Below, one piece after another: positions 36,547 through 48,600 of a DNA stretch of 64,000 nt. Under the pieces are notes generated by a model. The model had not been told where the DNA came from. It made no database searches and saw nothing but the letters and a program-made list of their open reading frames with translations. This DNA comes from Blattamonas nauphoetae (Eukaryota > Preaxostyla > Oxymonadida): positions 1-64,000 of the forward strand of contig JARBJD010000219.1 of the NCBI GenBank assembly GCA_033064195.1, read 5' to 3'. Each line of letters starts with the position of its first letter. Within the stretch, counting starts at the first letter, position 1. The position numbers and the translations under genes were made by a program.

Positions 36547-38616
36547 ACACTATTCACCTCTGCTTCCTCCCCTGACGAACGGGAAACCGTCAAGATGGAG
36601 ATCTCGGTCCTGATCAAGCGAATGTCGCAGTACGCAGAGAGGAGGCACGCTCGCGAGGAAAAGTGGAACGAGCTTGCGAGCATGCACAGTCAAGACCGCC
36701 ATTCGAGACAGTCTGGATGTGCAGTGTGCCCGGCCATGATCAAGCTGGGGAAGGAAGAGTCGGCCGACTTCGAAGCCACACGTGCCTCGCTCTATCTCCA
36801 CCTCAACACTGCCATCAAGCTGAAGCAGAGACCGCCCAACAGCTTCTGCAACATGCAGAGCGCGGTGGGCAGGTGGAATGTGATCAAGACGTCGGCAGAT
36901 GCGGACTTCGAAGAGACGGAGTTCAGAGACGAGCGAGTGTCGCCGTTCATCCTTTCTTACCACGACGACAAACTCGACTTGCACGGAAACCCGATCACCC
37001 ACGCGAAAGAAGAGGCCACAGAAGACGCCACAGACAAGGAGCTCGACGCCCCTTCCCCGTCCAGCGCCATGGACGATCGCAAGTCAGAGTAACCACACCT
37101 CAAACAGACACCCGCCCTATCCCAGTCCATACCGACACAGGCCACCACACCACCAGCTCCCAGCACACCGGACACGTTCCCACGAATCGCTTCGAGACCA
37201 GTGTCACAGCTTGCACTGGCAATCTCATCACCGTCACTCCCTCACGGCCAGTCTTCACACGCACGCTCGTAGTCCTTCACTCTCCAAGACACTACCACTC
37301 CATTTTCGGACAGTGTCCAGTCGGAGGCGGAGGAAGGACAAGCGACTGACCTCACCACTCAACTTCAGGACGAAAACGACGACGAGAACTTCGACGTGAT
37401 GGACGATTACCGACAGTTCTCGCTGCAGAAGTCGTTTGGTGGGCGAGGCTCGGTGTGGGGAGGAGCTTCCAGAGGCGGACGCGGCGGGCACCTCACCAAT
37501 CTGTTTGCCTGCTTCCCTCTCTCCATCCCTCCCCACGCCGATGCCCAGATAACGAACGACATGGCGTTCCCTCCGTCCACTCGCCTGAAGATGCACAAAG
37601 AGGAGGTTGACCCTGTTTCTGCTGTACAGTCCGTGTGCATGATCACCGACCTCCTTCTGAAGGACGACATGGTCACCTTCGACGACACAACACGGTCGGG
37701 TCAGTCTCACCGTACTCCGAAGCTCTCCACATCATCTCCCGCTGCCTCCTCACCCCGTCTCCCGTCGCACGCTCAGCTGTCTTCGTCCTCCTCCTCTCTC
37801 TCTTCCGCGCCGACAAGGTGAGGAAGGTGGGCGAGAAGTATCAGACGTGCATGGTCGAGTCGGGTCTCGTCCACTTCACCCTTTCTGCCCTCCGCTTCGG
37901 AGTAACTGCCGAGCACTGTGCGTTCCTCAAGTATTTCGTCGTGGTCGGGAATGCATGGGCGTCTGCGGCGACAAAGGCGGAGTGCTCGTATGTCGATCCC
38001 GACGAGGCCTTCACTCTTTCCTTCGGATCCAACAAAGATTCATGGCATTCTTCAAGCCGCATGGGACTTCATCTTTCGTTTCGTTCATTTCAAAGTGCCT
38101 CCCTCCCAACCTCCTCTCCACGCTGTTTGTGTGCTCCCCCAAAGCACCGTCCTCTGACCAGCTGATCCACTTGTCCCCACTCCCCTTCCCGTCCACCTAC
38201 GTCCCCCCCTCGCCCACAGCTCTGCTCATCTCCGACCGCCACTCCTTCCCTCTCACTGCCTTCATCGATTCCTTCAACACCGCCTTCTTCCCATCCAACA
38301 GCTCCGTCGCTCTTGATTCCTTCGCAGTCTCGCAGCGTCACTGGACACCGCAGACTGTGATTCCTCTCAACACCACGACAGACCTCCTTCTCGACTCGTT
38401 CTTTGCGAAGTGGGAGGCGAACCGGTTCTGCACGTTTATCTACACCACTCATCCCGTCATCTTCGATTTCGTCTGCATCAACACCCACGATCCCTTACTC
38501 GCACTTCTGAACCAGATCCGTGCAATGTTGTTCATTTTTCTCCTTCGCTCTTCTTTCGCGGCTTCTTACGTAGTTTGCAGCTTCCAAAAACGGAAGAATG
38601 TGTCCTTCTAACGTGA
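36547..38616 (+). pseudogene. Large unrecognised protein gene, copy B (5'-truncated)
   Basis: Plus-strand copy of the gene at 13675-18612. Homology begins abruptly near 36547 at SASSPDE, just before the conserved IKRMSQYAERRHAREEKWNE helix, and runs through the Ser/Pro linker and GGRG block to CMITDL and FDDTTRS. It then continues beyond the point where copy A is lost, giving about 300 further codons (LLSLFRADKVRKVGEKYQ, HAFxxSFGSNK-like region, LLDSFFAKWEANRF, VIFDFVCINTHDPLLALLNQ). Breaks: TAA at 37090 and TAG near 37270, both where copy A has Ser; a one-base deletion near 37700; and a further frame change near 38040. A clear pseudogene, but useful as the only witness of the gene's C-terminal part. 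Confidence 0.7.
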
Positions 38617-39844
38617 CCGTCGCTGATCACTCCCTCACTCGCCATGAAGCAGTGACAAGATGGCCGAACCCTCTTCGGAGACGAATCTCCGCGGGATAGG
38701 AATCCTGCGCTCCGACCTGATTGAGCAAATCTCGTAGTAGGCCCTCACACGAGCTCCACACCATCTCGTGTTCCTCTCGCAGCGGTCTGTCTGCAGACTC
38801 TGATCAACAATATAATGAAGAACAACCTGGAGACAGAATCGACATACGTTCTCTCGCCATCTACTGGAGTTCGGACAACAGCAGGACCACCCACGCCAGA
38901 ACCATATTCTCCACTGGAGAACGAGGAGTGGGAATCTGACACGTAACTTCCTTCGCCGCCCCAGTTGATCCTGACGCTCACTCAGCAGAAACAGCGGATG
39001 CTCCTCGTTTCAGTGCAGATCAGCATACACTCACAGTCTCTCCTCATTCTGTCTGTCACTCTAATGTTAAGTTCAGAAGTAGTAAAGTCAGCTCAAACGA
39101 CTCAAATCAGTGCTGATTCAGTGCGAATGGATGAGATACGATGGGTCAGTCGAGATACACCTCCTTTCATGTTTTCTCATTTCATGATTGATGATTAAGC
39201 CTCTCCTTATTGTCTCACATGTCCCTACATATCGTAATGTGAGAAGATTCGCGGTTTTGTCATTCTGAACAACAGATCAACCCAAAGAACACTTTGTTCT
39301 GTCTGGTCATGCATTTGCTCAATATAGGCTGGAAGGAGCAAATATCACACACAAAGACGCAAGATTGACTGGAATAGTCGATCTTCAAATTCAGGTTAAA
39401 AATAACAGAGATTATGGGGAAGAAATAAAGAATGGGCTTCATCTCCCCCAGTTTCAATTTGCACACCCAATTTCTTGTCCTCATCTATTTCTAATGTGAT
39501 TCTCTTTCACTTTTTGGTGGACGTTTGATTTATGTGGATTCCAGGGGTTTTGTGGTTTTCCCTAAGGTCATAACTCATGTCCGACTATTCTCTCATTCAG
39601 TGCGGACAAACGACTTCTTCCAAAGGCGATATATTTCTACCATTGAATCCCTCACAACATTCGCTTCTCCAAAAAAATCACCAAAAATCAAAAAATGATC
39701 AAACAAGGTCAGAAGTGATTCAACCATCTCAGATCTCTATTTCGGTGTCCGATTCGAACGCAATGAGGAATGAGAAGATGTGATGAAAGGATGAGTGAGG
39801 GCGAGGAGAGGAATATTCGCTAAATGATGTGCAGCTTGACATAA
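38617..39844. other. No recognisable gene; two short repeated pieces
   Basis: 39505-39570 is an inverted partial copy of 33895-33960. 39625-39760 is a direct copy of 45470-45600 (see repeat entries). Frames at 38721-38939 and 38965-39198 carry no motif. Confidence 0.45.
39625..39760 (+). repeat. 136-bp dispersed repeat, copy 1
   Basis: About 96% identical by eye to 45470-45600 in the same orientation. It shares CATTGAATCCCTCAC, the AAAATCACCAAAAATC tract and GGTGTCCGATTCGAACG. In the other copy its right end supplies the last codons of the vWA gene. Confidence 0.85.
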
Positions 39845-42800
39845 TAGTGCCTCCACAAACCCGTCAAAAATATATAAACCCGTTTTTATTCACCTAGACC
39901 CAGAATTCGAACTATAGTGGAAAAAAGTCATCTTATATATTCCTAGAAATGCATTGGTGATGGTATTGAGAGAGAAATTGCACTTGATATTGATTGATGA
40001 AATGAGAATGGATCTAAAGAATGGGTAGTGAGGATGTAAGATGGCTGAAGAGCGCGTGTCCACAGGGGATGACCGTGTCTCAGTCTCGATCTGTTGTCAG
40101 AACGAGAAGAAGACACAGAAGGACAGGACGACGAGATCCTGAAGAGGCAGAGAGAGACAATGAAGAGAGAGGAGTGAAGAAAGATGGCAGAAGAGCAATA
40201 ACGATGAGAAGAGGAGAAGAAACACAAACCACATTCTCGATGAAGTATTCCTTCATTTTGAACGTTTCGAAGCATTCGCTGATCCTTCACATCTAGTCGA
40301 GAACGCTCTTCTGCCCATCCGTGTTCTCGTTGGCGGCGGTGAGTGAAGCGACGGTGCCGACTTGGCTGGAAATGTATTTGTTGAACTTGCGAGCCTGCTC
40401 GACCACTCTCCGCTCCATCTCCTTCTGCTGCTTCTCCACGTCGTGTTCTGTCACCGGCTGCATGTTCCGCTTCGATCGTTGTTTGCGAGGGGTCATGCTG
40501 GGCACGTGCTTGGCGGGCGAGAGAGGTGCGAGTGACAGCTTCTTTCCCCTCTTCGTTTTGGCTGGCTAAGCAAGAGTGGGAACTTGGAGTGGCTGGATTG
40601 TCGGTTGGGACTGCAGATCGCTTCGGGTCCGCCGCAACTGTGTCTTGTTCACTTCCTCACCCTTCTCCAGCGCGTAGGAGTACTCTCTCACCTTTCTCAT
40701 GTCACTCTCAGTGAAGTGCATCATATACGATCCGATCTTGTCGCCGATGTCGTCCAAGTAGTGCGGTTGGTGTGAAGTGACGCTGGCAGGCTTGAATTTC
40801 TCGATTGAGGAGAGTTGTGCAGCTGACTCGCTCACTCCAATACATTCTGTCTGCTTGTCGGTCGTGATGAGCCAGTCTTTGGAGAGAAGGTGCTCCAGTT
40901 CTGCGTTTTGGGCAAGGAGGGAAGAGACCTCGAAGGAGAGGGTGTCGATGCTGAAGGGAAGAAAGGAAAACAGAAAGGAGAATGATTGAGGAGAGAAGGG
41001 CATGAAAGAACGAAGAGCAAAGACGATGAATGAGATGAGATGCACACCGCTGGTTGGATTCGTCGAGTGACTGGTTTGTTGCGGTCAGGTTGGCTTTGAG
41101 TGTGTCTCGCTCAGTCGTGAGCTGATCAATGTTCGTGTGGAGTGTCTCGATGGAATGGCTCTTCTCTTTGTTCATCCCAATCCACTCATCCACCTCCCTC
41201 TTCGTCTCCTCCAACCGCGTGTTGTTCTCCCGCTCCATCTCCATCTTCTGCCTCGTCTACTCCAAACTCTTTTCCGGCGTGTTTTTGTCTGTGGCCAGCG
41301 AAGCTGCTCGAACTTGGAACTCTGACATTGTTTCGGTCAGTCGAGCGTTCTCCTCTGTGAGACGAGTCAGTTCGGAGTGTTCCTCAGCCGAGACTGAACC
41401 TATTGTTCGTAGTTCTTTTTCATACTTCGCCTTGTCAGCCGAGCGCTGTCGTTCTACTTCGACGAGTGTTGCTTTCAAAGAATCGATGATTCGCAACAGA
41501 TCTGCATTCGATACAGAAGATGCGGATGTGTCGACGAGTTGTTCTAATTCCTGTTTCAGAGATGAGTCGACACTGCCATCCTTCTGCTTGACCACTCCAA
41601 TCTGCTGTTCGGCATCACTGTCCAATTCATTTGGAGAGAGACGGTGCTCTTCGGCTGTTGTTGGTGCTCATGTGAACTGCCTCGTTGCGACATGTGCATC
41701 TGAAGACGTTGTTGGCGGGGTGTGTCGTGTCAGATCAGCCGGACGAGTTGTGTTTTCCTGTTTGGGTTTTGGGTCCAGTTCAATCAAGTCGCTGTTGTCA
41801 GAATCATCCTTCTTGTCCTCTTCCTTCCGCTCTGGCTCGTCCTGCTTCCCGCGAGGAGCAATTGGTGGGTGGGTGGAGCAGGGTGAGGGGGAAGCATAGC
41901 TCGCTTTGGGATCGGAGGGAGAGTTGCAACTGTTGCTCTTGTCGACTCGCTGGTCATCTGAAAAACACCCTGAGGTGGATGAAATGGGGTGATATCTTTG
42001 GTGACCTCGCTTTCTGGTGGGCCTGAGGCTGGATCACAAGGGTTCTGATGAGATGGATTCCTGGACCTGCCGGCGGGCGAGCTCGGTGGTGAGAGACCCT
42101 GCAAGAGAAGGAGTGCCGCGACGACTTGTGTGAAGGTGCGTATGAGCGTCTTCTCCGAGAACTCCTTCGCGACGTCGATTGCGTGCCTCACTGACTGGCT
42201 GTCTGGGAGGTGGCCATGAAGTCGTACTCGGCGGCGTTGGAGATCATCTCGAGCGCGTTGTCCATGTCGCTGTACCTCATCAGTCCCGCGCATCACCAGT
42301 CGCACAAGGCCAGATGACGCCCCCACGGGCAAAGGTGGGCTGGCCAGAGTTCTTTGTATAGGATTCATTGACTCGGCAACATGTGTTAAATCATGTAAAA
42401 GAGTGTCCAACATGACTGAATGGTGATAAAGCAAGTTTACAACACGAATTGATTGTGTCACGGTTCGTGTGATATTCTCTTCATTCATGGACAAACATCG
42501 AACAATGGATGACTTTTAATCGTCTGGTGATGTTTGTTCCTCCAAATTCTCAATTAGATCTCCGGAGAACGAATTGATCATTGACTTTTGTGTTGGTGGT
42601 TGATGAGCTTGTCGATAGATGTGGTAATCTTCTGAAAAAATAGTGGTGGTGATGGAGAAGAGGTGGTAGACGGGAAATTAGACATCGACGATCTTATATT
42701 CTGAGAGAGAGGGGGAGTTGAAATTAGATACCCATTCTTTGAAATTGAGTTCGACACAATTTAAATCAGATGCAGATAACCTAGATATTGCAACTCGTTT

Positions 42801-42903
42801 CTAATTCACCTAACTTTGACTCACTGCTGAGATGTTAGGATTATTAAGTTCTTTTCGAATAAAAACGGGTTTATATTTAAAAACGGGTTTGTGGAGGGTC
42901 TAT
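39845..42903. mobile_element. Inverted-repeat element carrying a decayed coiled-coil gene
   Basis: The left end 39845-39890 and the complement of the right end 42860-42903 match over about 45 bases: TAG, then CCTCCACAAACCCGT, an AT spacer, and ATAAACCCGTTTTTATTC. Each end holds two AAACCCGT boxes in direct order. Between them lie a minus-strand coiled-coil gene (40293-42494) and AT-rich sequence, and there is no transposase. I find no convincing target duplication, so the exact borders are uncertain by a few bases. It is a second example in this window of terminal repeats enclosing a host-type gene. Confidence 0.65.
40293..42494 (-). pseudogene. Coiled-coil protein gene with in-frame stops
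   Basis: Read on the minus strand from about 42350: a helical start (MDNALEMISNAAEYDFM, then VAKEFSEKTLIRTFTQVVAALLLL), a Pro-rich linker, an acidic block (ERKEEDKKDDSDNSD), and a long coiled coil (SLKQELEQLVDTSAS to TERDTLKANLTATNQSLDESNQR). A probable 98-base intron follows (41048-40951, GTGTGC to CTTCAG). Then come FTESDMRKVREYSYALEKGE, a basic tail (KTKRGKK, TPRKQRSKRN) and the TGA-less end DGQKSVLD with TAG at 40293. Coding sense continues in the same frame through TGA near 41668, TAG at 41257 and TAG at 40566; frames also shift near 42190 and 41840. No family recognised. The protein has the look of a cytoskeletal or centrosomal coiled coil. Confidence 0.6.
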
Positions 42904-43006
42904 AAGTTGATGAGCGAACGATGTGTGCTCGACAGACGATCTGCAGTTATCAAAGTTCACCCATCTTCAAAGTCAGGTTGACTCCGAACACTTTTGCTTG
43001 AGTTTG

Positions 43007-45150
43007 TTAGTCTTCTAGCCTGAGGTGGAGAAGCCACAGATTCAAACTGTTCTCAGTATTGAATGCCAGCATGATCCTGTATCGCCTCACAAATAGCTCC
43101 ATTCCCAGATTGGTATCCGTATCGATCCCCACCACTCGCAGTTCCATGGCATCGTCCCACCCTTCTTCTCTCAAACACACTTCTCGTCTCTTCTGCTGCT
43201 CTCGTTTGTTTCGTCTCCATTCTTGTGTTCTTCTCAGCATGCCGTGGAAGACAATCGCAAAATGTTTGTCGTTCTCTATCTCGACCATCGTTCGAACTTC
43301 CCATTTCACAAGTTCTGACACAATGTCGGCATCGAGTTCGTCAGATCGAAGTTCCATGTTGTTGATGTCGCGGTGGATCCAACAGAGAATATTCTCGAGC
43401 AGAGTTTTGTTTTTTTTCATTCAGAATGAGTTTGTCCGAATTGTGGAAGATGAACGTGAGGAATTCTTTGGCAGGCTCGAACACAGAAACACGAATGAGA
43501 GGATACTGTTCGAATTTTGTGTCATCATCGTCTCCAATCGGTTCAAGCATGTTGGAGATGAATCTGGTGAGTATGAAAATTGTTTCGGACTCTGAGAGAG
43601 GAAGAGAAACAAAATCGACGGTTGCAAACATCCGACCAACGAGATTCGCTGCCATGAACTGTTCCTTCATCGTTGGATAGTGAATCACAATGTTTGAGAT
43701 GGCAATCATGGTGTGCAGTTTGATGTCTTTGAGAGTGAGTTTGAGAGAGTTGAGAATGAGGTCAGGGAAGGATGGATTGTTGATGACTATTGTTTGGAAG
43801 GAGGACTCGTGTGGATTTGTGATTTGGCATGTTAAACGGATGATGAAACGCCACCCATTGTCCAGAAACCGATCACACTCGGTCTGAAGTACTTTCAGAG
43901 AATCTTGTATTTTGCGGTCAGTACCAGAAACGGATGGAGTGGTTGGAGAAGAGTCGGAGGGAAGTGAAGCGATGAGAGTGTCGATGTTCGAAATGTTTGT
44001 GAGAATCGTTGTGAGAGCTTCTTTCACAAAGAGAATCAAATCACGAATGATCTCCGAATCAACCTGAAATCACGAGAAATGATGGAAAGAGTCGAAACAC
44101 ACTTCTATTGGTGGAGTGGATCGCAAAAGAAAAGTTGGGAGGAGGAGCGCATATGAACAGAAGTCAGGTGATCTTACAATAATGTCTGGATCATCTTTCG
44201 TAAGCTGCATGTATTTTGGTAGGTGTGAAGGATCAGTTGGGAGATTAGTTTGGAATTCGGAGAAAACGCTTCGGAGTTTCTTTGTCAGAGCATCTAGAAA
44301 TGAGAGACCAGAATATTGTTGGTGTGGGGAAGATGGGTGAGGGAAGTAGTGTGAGAGCACGTGGATCCCGTTTGACGACATTGTAAAGAGCACCGAGAGA
44401 ACAATCAGCGATTCTGAGATGAGGGAAGAGAGAGAGTCGAGCCAAAGTGGTGACAACTGCAGAGGGAGGTGATGATTCTCCGATTTTGTCGAATGAGGAA
44501 ATAAGTAAGTCTGTGTGTTGGAGAAAAAGCGAGTCGACGATTTCAGGTTCGAGGAAGAGTGATTCCATGCAGGAACAACACTGACAACAAATGAAGAAGA
44601 TGAAAGAATGAAACATACTGATTCCAATGCAGCACATGAAGACCAATCTCCAAATTGCGTGATCACGAAAGAAGCGATTTCAGACGAAAGCGACGAGCGA
44701 ACGAACGAGGGCGATTTCGAATCTGAAAGAAAGCAACAACGACATCCATCAGCAGAACCAAGAAAACTACAAACAAAGAATCTCAATCAGTTTCATCAGT
44801 TCAGCCTGAGAGCGAGAATGAACAACACAAAAAGGAGAGACCACAAGTCCAGATGAGTGTGTTCCACAACACAAAAGAGACAGAAATGGACACCAATCAT
44901 CAAAACTGGCATGCGGTCCACTTTCTGAGACATTTTCCGAATCATATCCAAACAATCAATAAATCGATGAAACAAAGAAAACCACAAACGAGATGCCAGT
45001 TTTTTCAATTGTCGGAGAGTGTCAACAACAATAGCTTCATCGTCACATTTCAATACTTCGAGAAGGGACGAGATCTTCGACTGAGAACGAGAGAGATGAA
45101 TTACGAAAACAACAAACTCGATTCCATCTGGCTGGGCAGCGTAAAACTCT
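43007..45150 (-). pseudogene. Six-exon helical-repeat family, copy 3 (broken)
   Basis: All six exon regions are present in order on the minus strand, with the usual short introns (for example intron 5, 44064-44102, 39 bases). Breaks seen: the exon 1 start frame (ATG GAA TCG) is one base out of phase with the SLLEVLKCDDE block; an 11-base deletion in exon 5 near 44330 (…PSPIFP then frame lost); and a missing base in an A8 run near 43410, where NEKKQ changes frame to KTLLENILCW. The family stop is replaced, so the frame runs on to TAA at 43007. The signature survives as MELRVVGID. The upstream 45235-45400 matches 33730-33890. Confidence 0.75.
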
Positions 45151-45229
45151 CGGTGAGAGATCCTCATTCTGACCAGACAGCTCTGAAGTCGTCAACAAGC
45201 GATTTGATCTGTTTGAATGGTTAATCATG

Positions 45230-45576
45230 ATGAATTAATGAAGAATGGGTTCAGTCACAGTAAAACGCGCTCGTCTTCCCGTTCTTTCCTTTCCATCACA
45301 TGTATCAGAATGAAATAACTGTTTAGAGATTTGAACTATCCTTATCTTGTCGAATTGTTCACAATTCCGATGTCAGGATTATGAACAATGTTTCGTAACC
45401 GTTCATGGATTTCGATCGAGTTTCCAGACGATATCTTGCAGTGAAAGCGGACTGTCTCTGGTAAAGGCGAGATATTTCAACCATTGAATCCCTCACTACA
45501 TTCGCTTCTCCAAAAAATCACCAAAAATCAAAAAATGATCAAACAAGGTCAGAAGTGATTCAACCATCTCGGATCT
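45230..45576. other. Upstream of copy 3, plus the second 136-bp repeat
   Basis: 45235-45400 is homologous to the region upstream of copy 2. 45470-45600 is the dispersed repeat. No gene. Confidence 0.5.
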
Positions 45577-45600
45577 CTATTTCGGTGTCCGATTCGAACG
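45470..45600 (+). repeat. 136-bp dispersed repeat, copy 2
   Basis: Direct copy of 39625-39760. Its right end overlaps the last codons and the TAG stop of the vWA gene on the other strand. Confidence 0.85.
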
Positions 45601-48600
45601 CCCCTTCTTCCCTCCCTCCTTTCTCCTCTCCTCCTCCCCCCGTCCTCCCCTCTCATCTTCTCGTCCTGTGAACCCCACTTCTCGTCCCCCATCACTTCCA
45701 ACCCCTCCCAGCTTCCCCTTCTTCAACAATCGCGTCGACATCTCTCTCTCGCTCCCACTCCGACCCTCACTCCCCTCATCACTCTCTCTCCCTCGACCCC
45801 CAAACCCAAATCCTCGCCATCGTCTTCTCTCCTTCCGCTCAGAGTCTGACTCGCTTCCCACAAATCCCTCGGCCGCCTTCCTCTCTCGCCTGCTTCCCTT
45901 CCACACTCCCCCCTTCTCCTCCACCCCTCCCGAATACGACGAGCTCACGTCACTCGCACTCTGCGACTCCGATCCATTGTCCACCAACACTTCCCTCTTC
46001 CCTCCTCCCACTCCACTCGATCCCTTCGCCACCCCACCCTCCTTCCACACCGCTCGCACCAGTTTCTGAAGCGAGTTCCCTCGTTCTGTCATCGATGTCG
46101 CCGAATGACTCCCAACTCCAACTGACGTGCACAGCTGGAAATACGAAATCTGTCGAGCTGCCAGAGCAAGATCCTCTGTCCTCACCTCCCCACTCCCCTC
46201 CCTCCCCAAGAAGGCGTCCACAATTGCAATGAAATGCGAAATCCGAGAGTCAGCGTTCATCGCAAGTGTGTACGAGCGGTATTTCTGCACTTCCAGCTGG
46301 TCTTCGGGCGACATGCGTGTCAATGCAAGGAGCACGCGAGGGAACATGTCGGTTGCTGTGGCGTCGTCCCAATTTCGAGAGTCCCTCACGTCCAGCCGCT
46401 CTCCAAGTTCGGATGACACTTCGATCAATCGTCGCAACACTCGCTCTTTCGACAGCAGACGAGGTGCCGCGAATGCGTTGACCGTTTGTTGTGCTTCCTG
46501 CGCCATCTCTTTCGCTTTCCTCACGTTTCCTTTCTCCGCTTCCAGCGCAGCTTCTTTCAGTTTCTCGTTCGCATTCGAGAACATCATAAACGCTCTCAGT
46601 CGCTCCATCGACTCGTTTCCTTCCAATTCCATGATTTTTTGGTTCAGCCCGATTGCATCCTGTGTGGCTCGTTGAGCTGCAGTCGTCAGAAGAGACGAGC
46701 GCAAAGGATCCCTCAAATCACGTCTTCCAGATTCCACCACAACTCGTGTTTTGATTGGAATGAACACTGCGTCTGTGTCCAACGAGTTGAAATAACGATA
46801 TGTCACAAGAATTGCACCAACTTCCTTCACCTCATTCAGCTTCTGACGATCCATCGCCGAAACAAATCCTGTTCCATCCGACGTCGGCGACGATGTCGTC
46901 CACAGTTTGAAGTTGATCAGCAGCTGCCTCTCTTCCCCGCTCACAAGGTCAGCCGTGTCTAAAGTCCGGATCTTCACCATTTCCTTGCGCTTGTTCGGGT
47001 TGTGCCGCATCTCCTCGTGAAATGCTCTGACTTGCTCTGCTGTTGATTCAGACGTGAATGTCGATCCAAAGAATACCTCTTCGTTGTTGAAATTGATCAG
47101 ATCGACAAGCTGCGACGTCTCCATTCGGATGATTCGAGTGTGCGTCCCCACAATCGGCGCCGGTTCCGATTGACATGAAATGTTTGGTGTGGGCAGGATC
47201 TTTTCGAGAGCATCCGTTCCGACGAGAGAGACTCGGAAATGGCGAGTTGTCCGGACTTTCCAGCTCATCACAGAATTCAGGATCACATCCCGAATTTCTT
47301 CGTCTTCTGTCGACGCCGCCCAGTTAAACTCACCTCCGCCACGAAGTGCAACCGTCCGAAGCACGTTTTCTTCCTCCGCAGTCTGCATACCAACTCCCAC
47401 TGTGGAGATAACGAAAGGGACAGACATGGAATATGGATCGTTGCTTGGCGGCTGAAACGAGGAAGAACGTGGAGAAAGGTTCTGTTGTGTGTTTGGAGTG
47501 ATAAGATGCGTCTGATCCGATTGGCGATATCGTTTGACAACTGCACCGATCATGTTTGTGTCGCGAATTCCTTCGTTCACACTGCCGTTGCCAATAAGCA
47601 CCACAACCCGGCGATATGTTGGAGGGATTAATCCGTCGTGCAGGTGGTTGTTGATTTCTTTAATTCCGCTTTCGAGGCCTTCACACAGGTTCGATGTGGT
47701 GCCCACGCGAATATCCCGCAGAATCCGCTCGAAGTCGACCGATGGCTTGCTTGGCTTTTCTTCTTCCATATAGTCCTCCTCACTGCCTCCATTTGTAACG
47801 CTGAGCTCGAAGTCCACACTGTCGTTGGCTGAGTCGTTGTAGTCATGAAACGTCGTCTCGTCACCAGTATCAGTGCTGCGAATTGTTCCAACACGTGTGA
47901 GTGGCAAGAGGACAGAGGCAGCTCGCGAAAAAGTGACAAGAGCAATATAATCGGAGGTGTCGAGTTGATCAACTGTTTCTCGGATCCCTTCGAGAATTTC
48001 GTCAAGTTTTCCTTCCTCCTCCATCGCATGTGCGACAGAGACCACAAAACAGACGCAAATATGATCTTCTGGGGCAGAGTCATCGAGTGTGGGTGCCTGG
48101 ATCGAGACGAGCCCATTTAGTTCGCCAGAACCATCCGCAATCCGAACAACCGGTTCAGTGTCCAGCGAAAGACGAACATATTTTTCAAATCCCGTGACGT
48201 TTGGTAGACAATGGATGTCTTCTTTGAGGAGGGTGATGCACTTTCGAAGTGCCTGGATCCGAAGGGATGATATCGAGCCGATAGGGACATTACCATCGAT
48301 ATCGGAGTGGAGGAGCATGAGAGACTGAATATCATCAGTCAGATCTGTTTTTATGGCCCGCTTGAGGACATTGACGATGAAAGGTGAGAAGAGGTGTTGT
48401 GTGTGACCTGAAGAAAGGAAGATCGACAATAGAGGGGAGAGGAAAGAAGAAAAAAGAATGGATCGATGGAGGGGAGATGATATCGGAAGATAATGCAAGA
48501 CACAGCCGATGAACAAAAAGAAAAGTGGATGGGCTGTTGGCAGGTCGGACATACCATGATGCTCATCCTCCCTCACAACAAAGCGAGCAATCTTCTCATG

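Noticed and set aside
41129-41899. A 256-codon plus-strand frame
   Set aside because: It is antisense to the coiled-coil gene, whose heptad pattern is much clearer.
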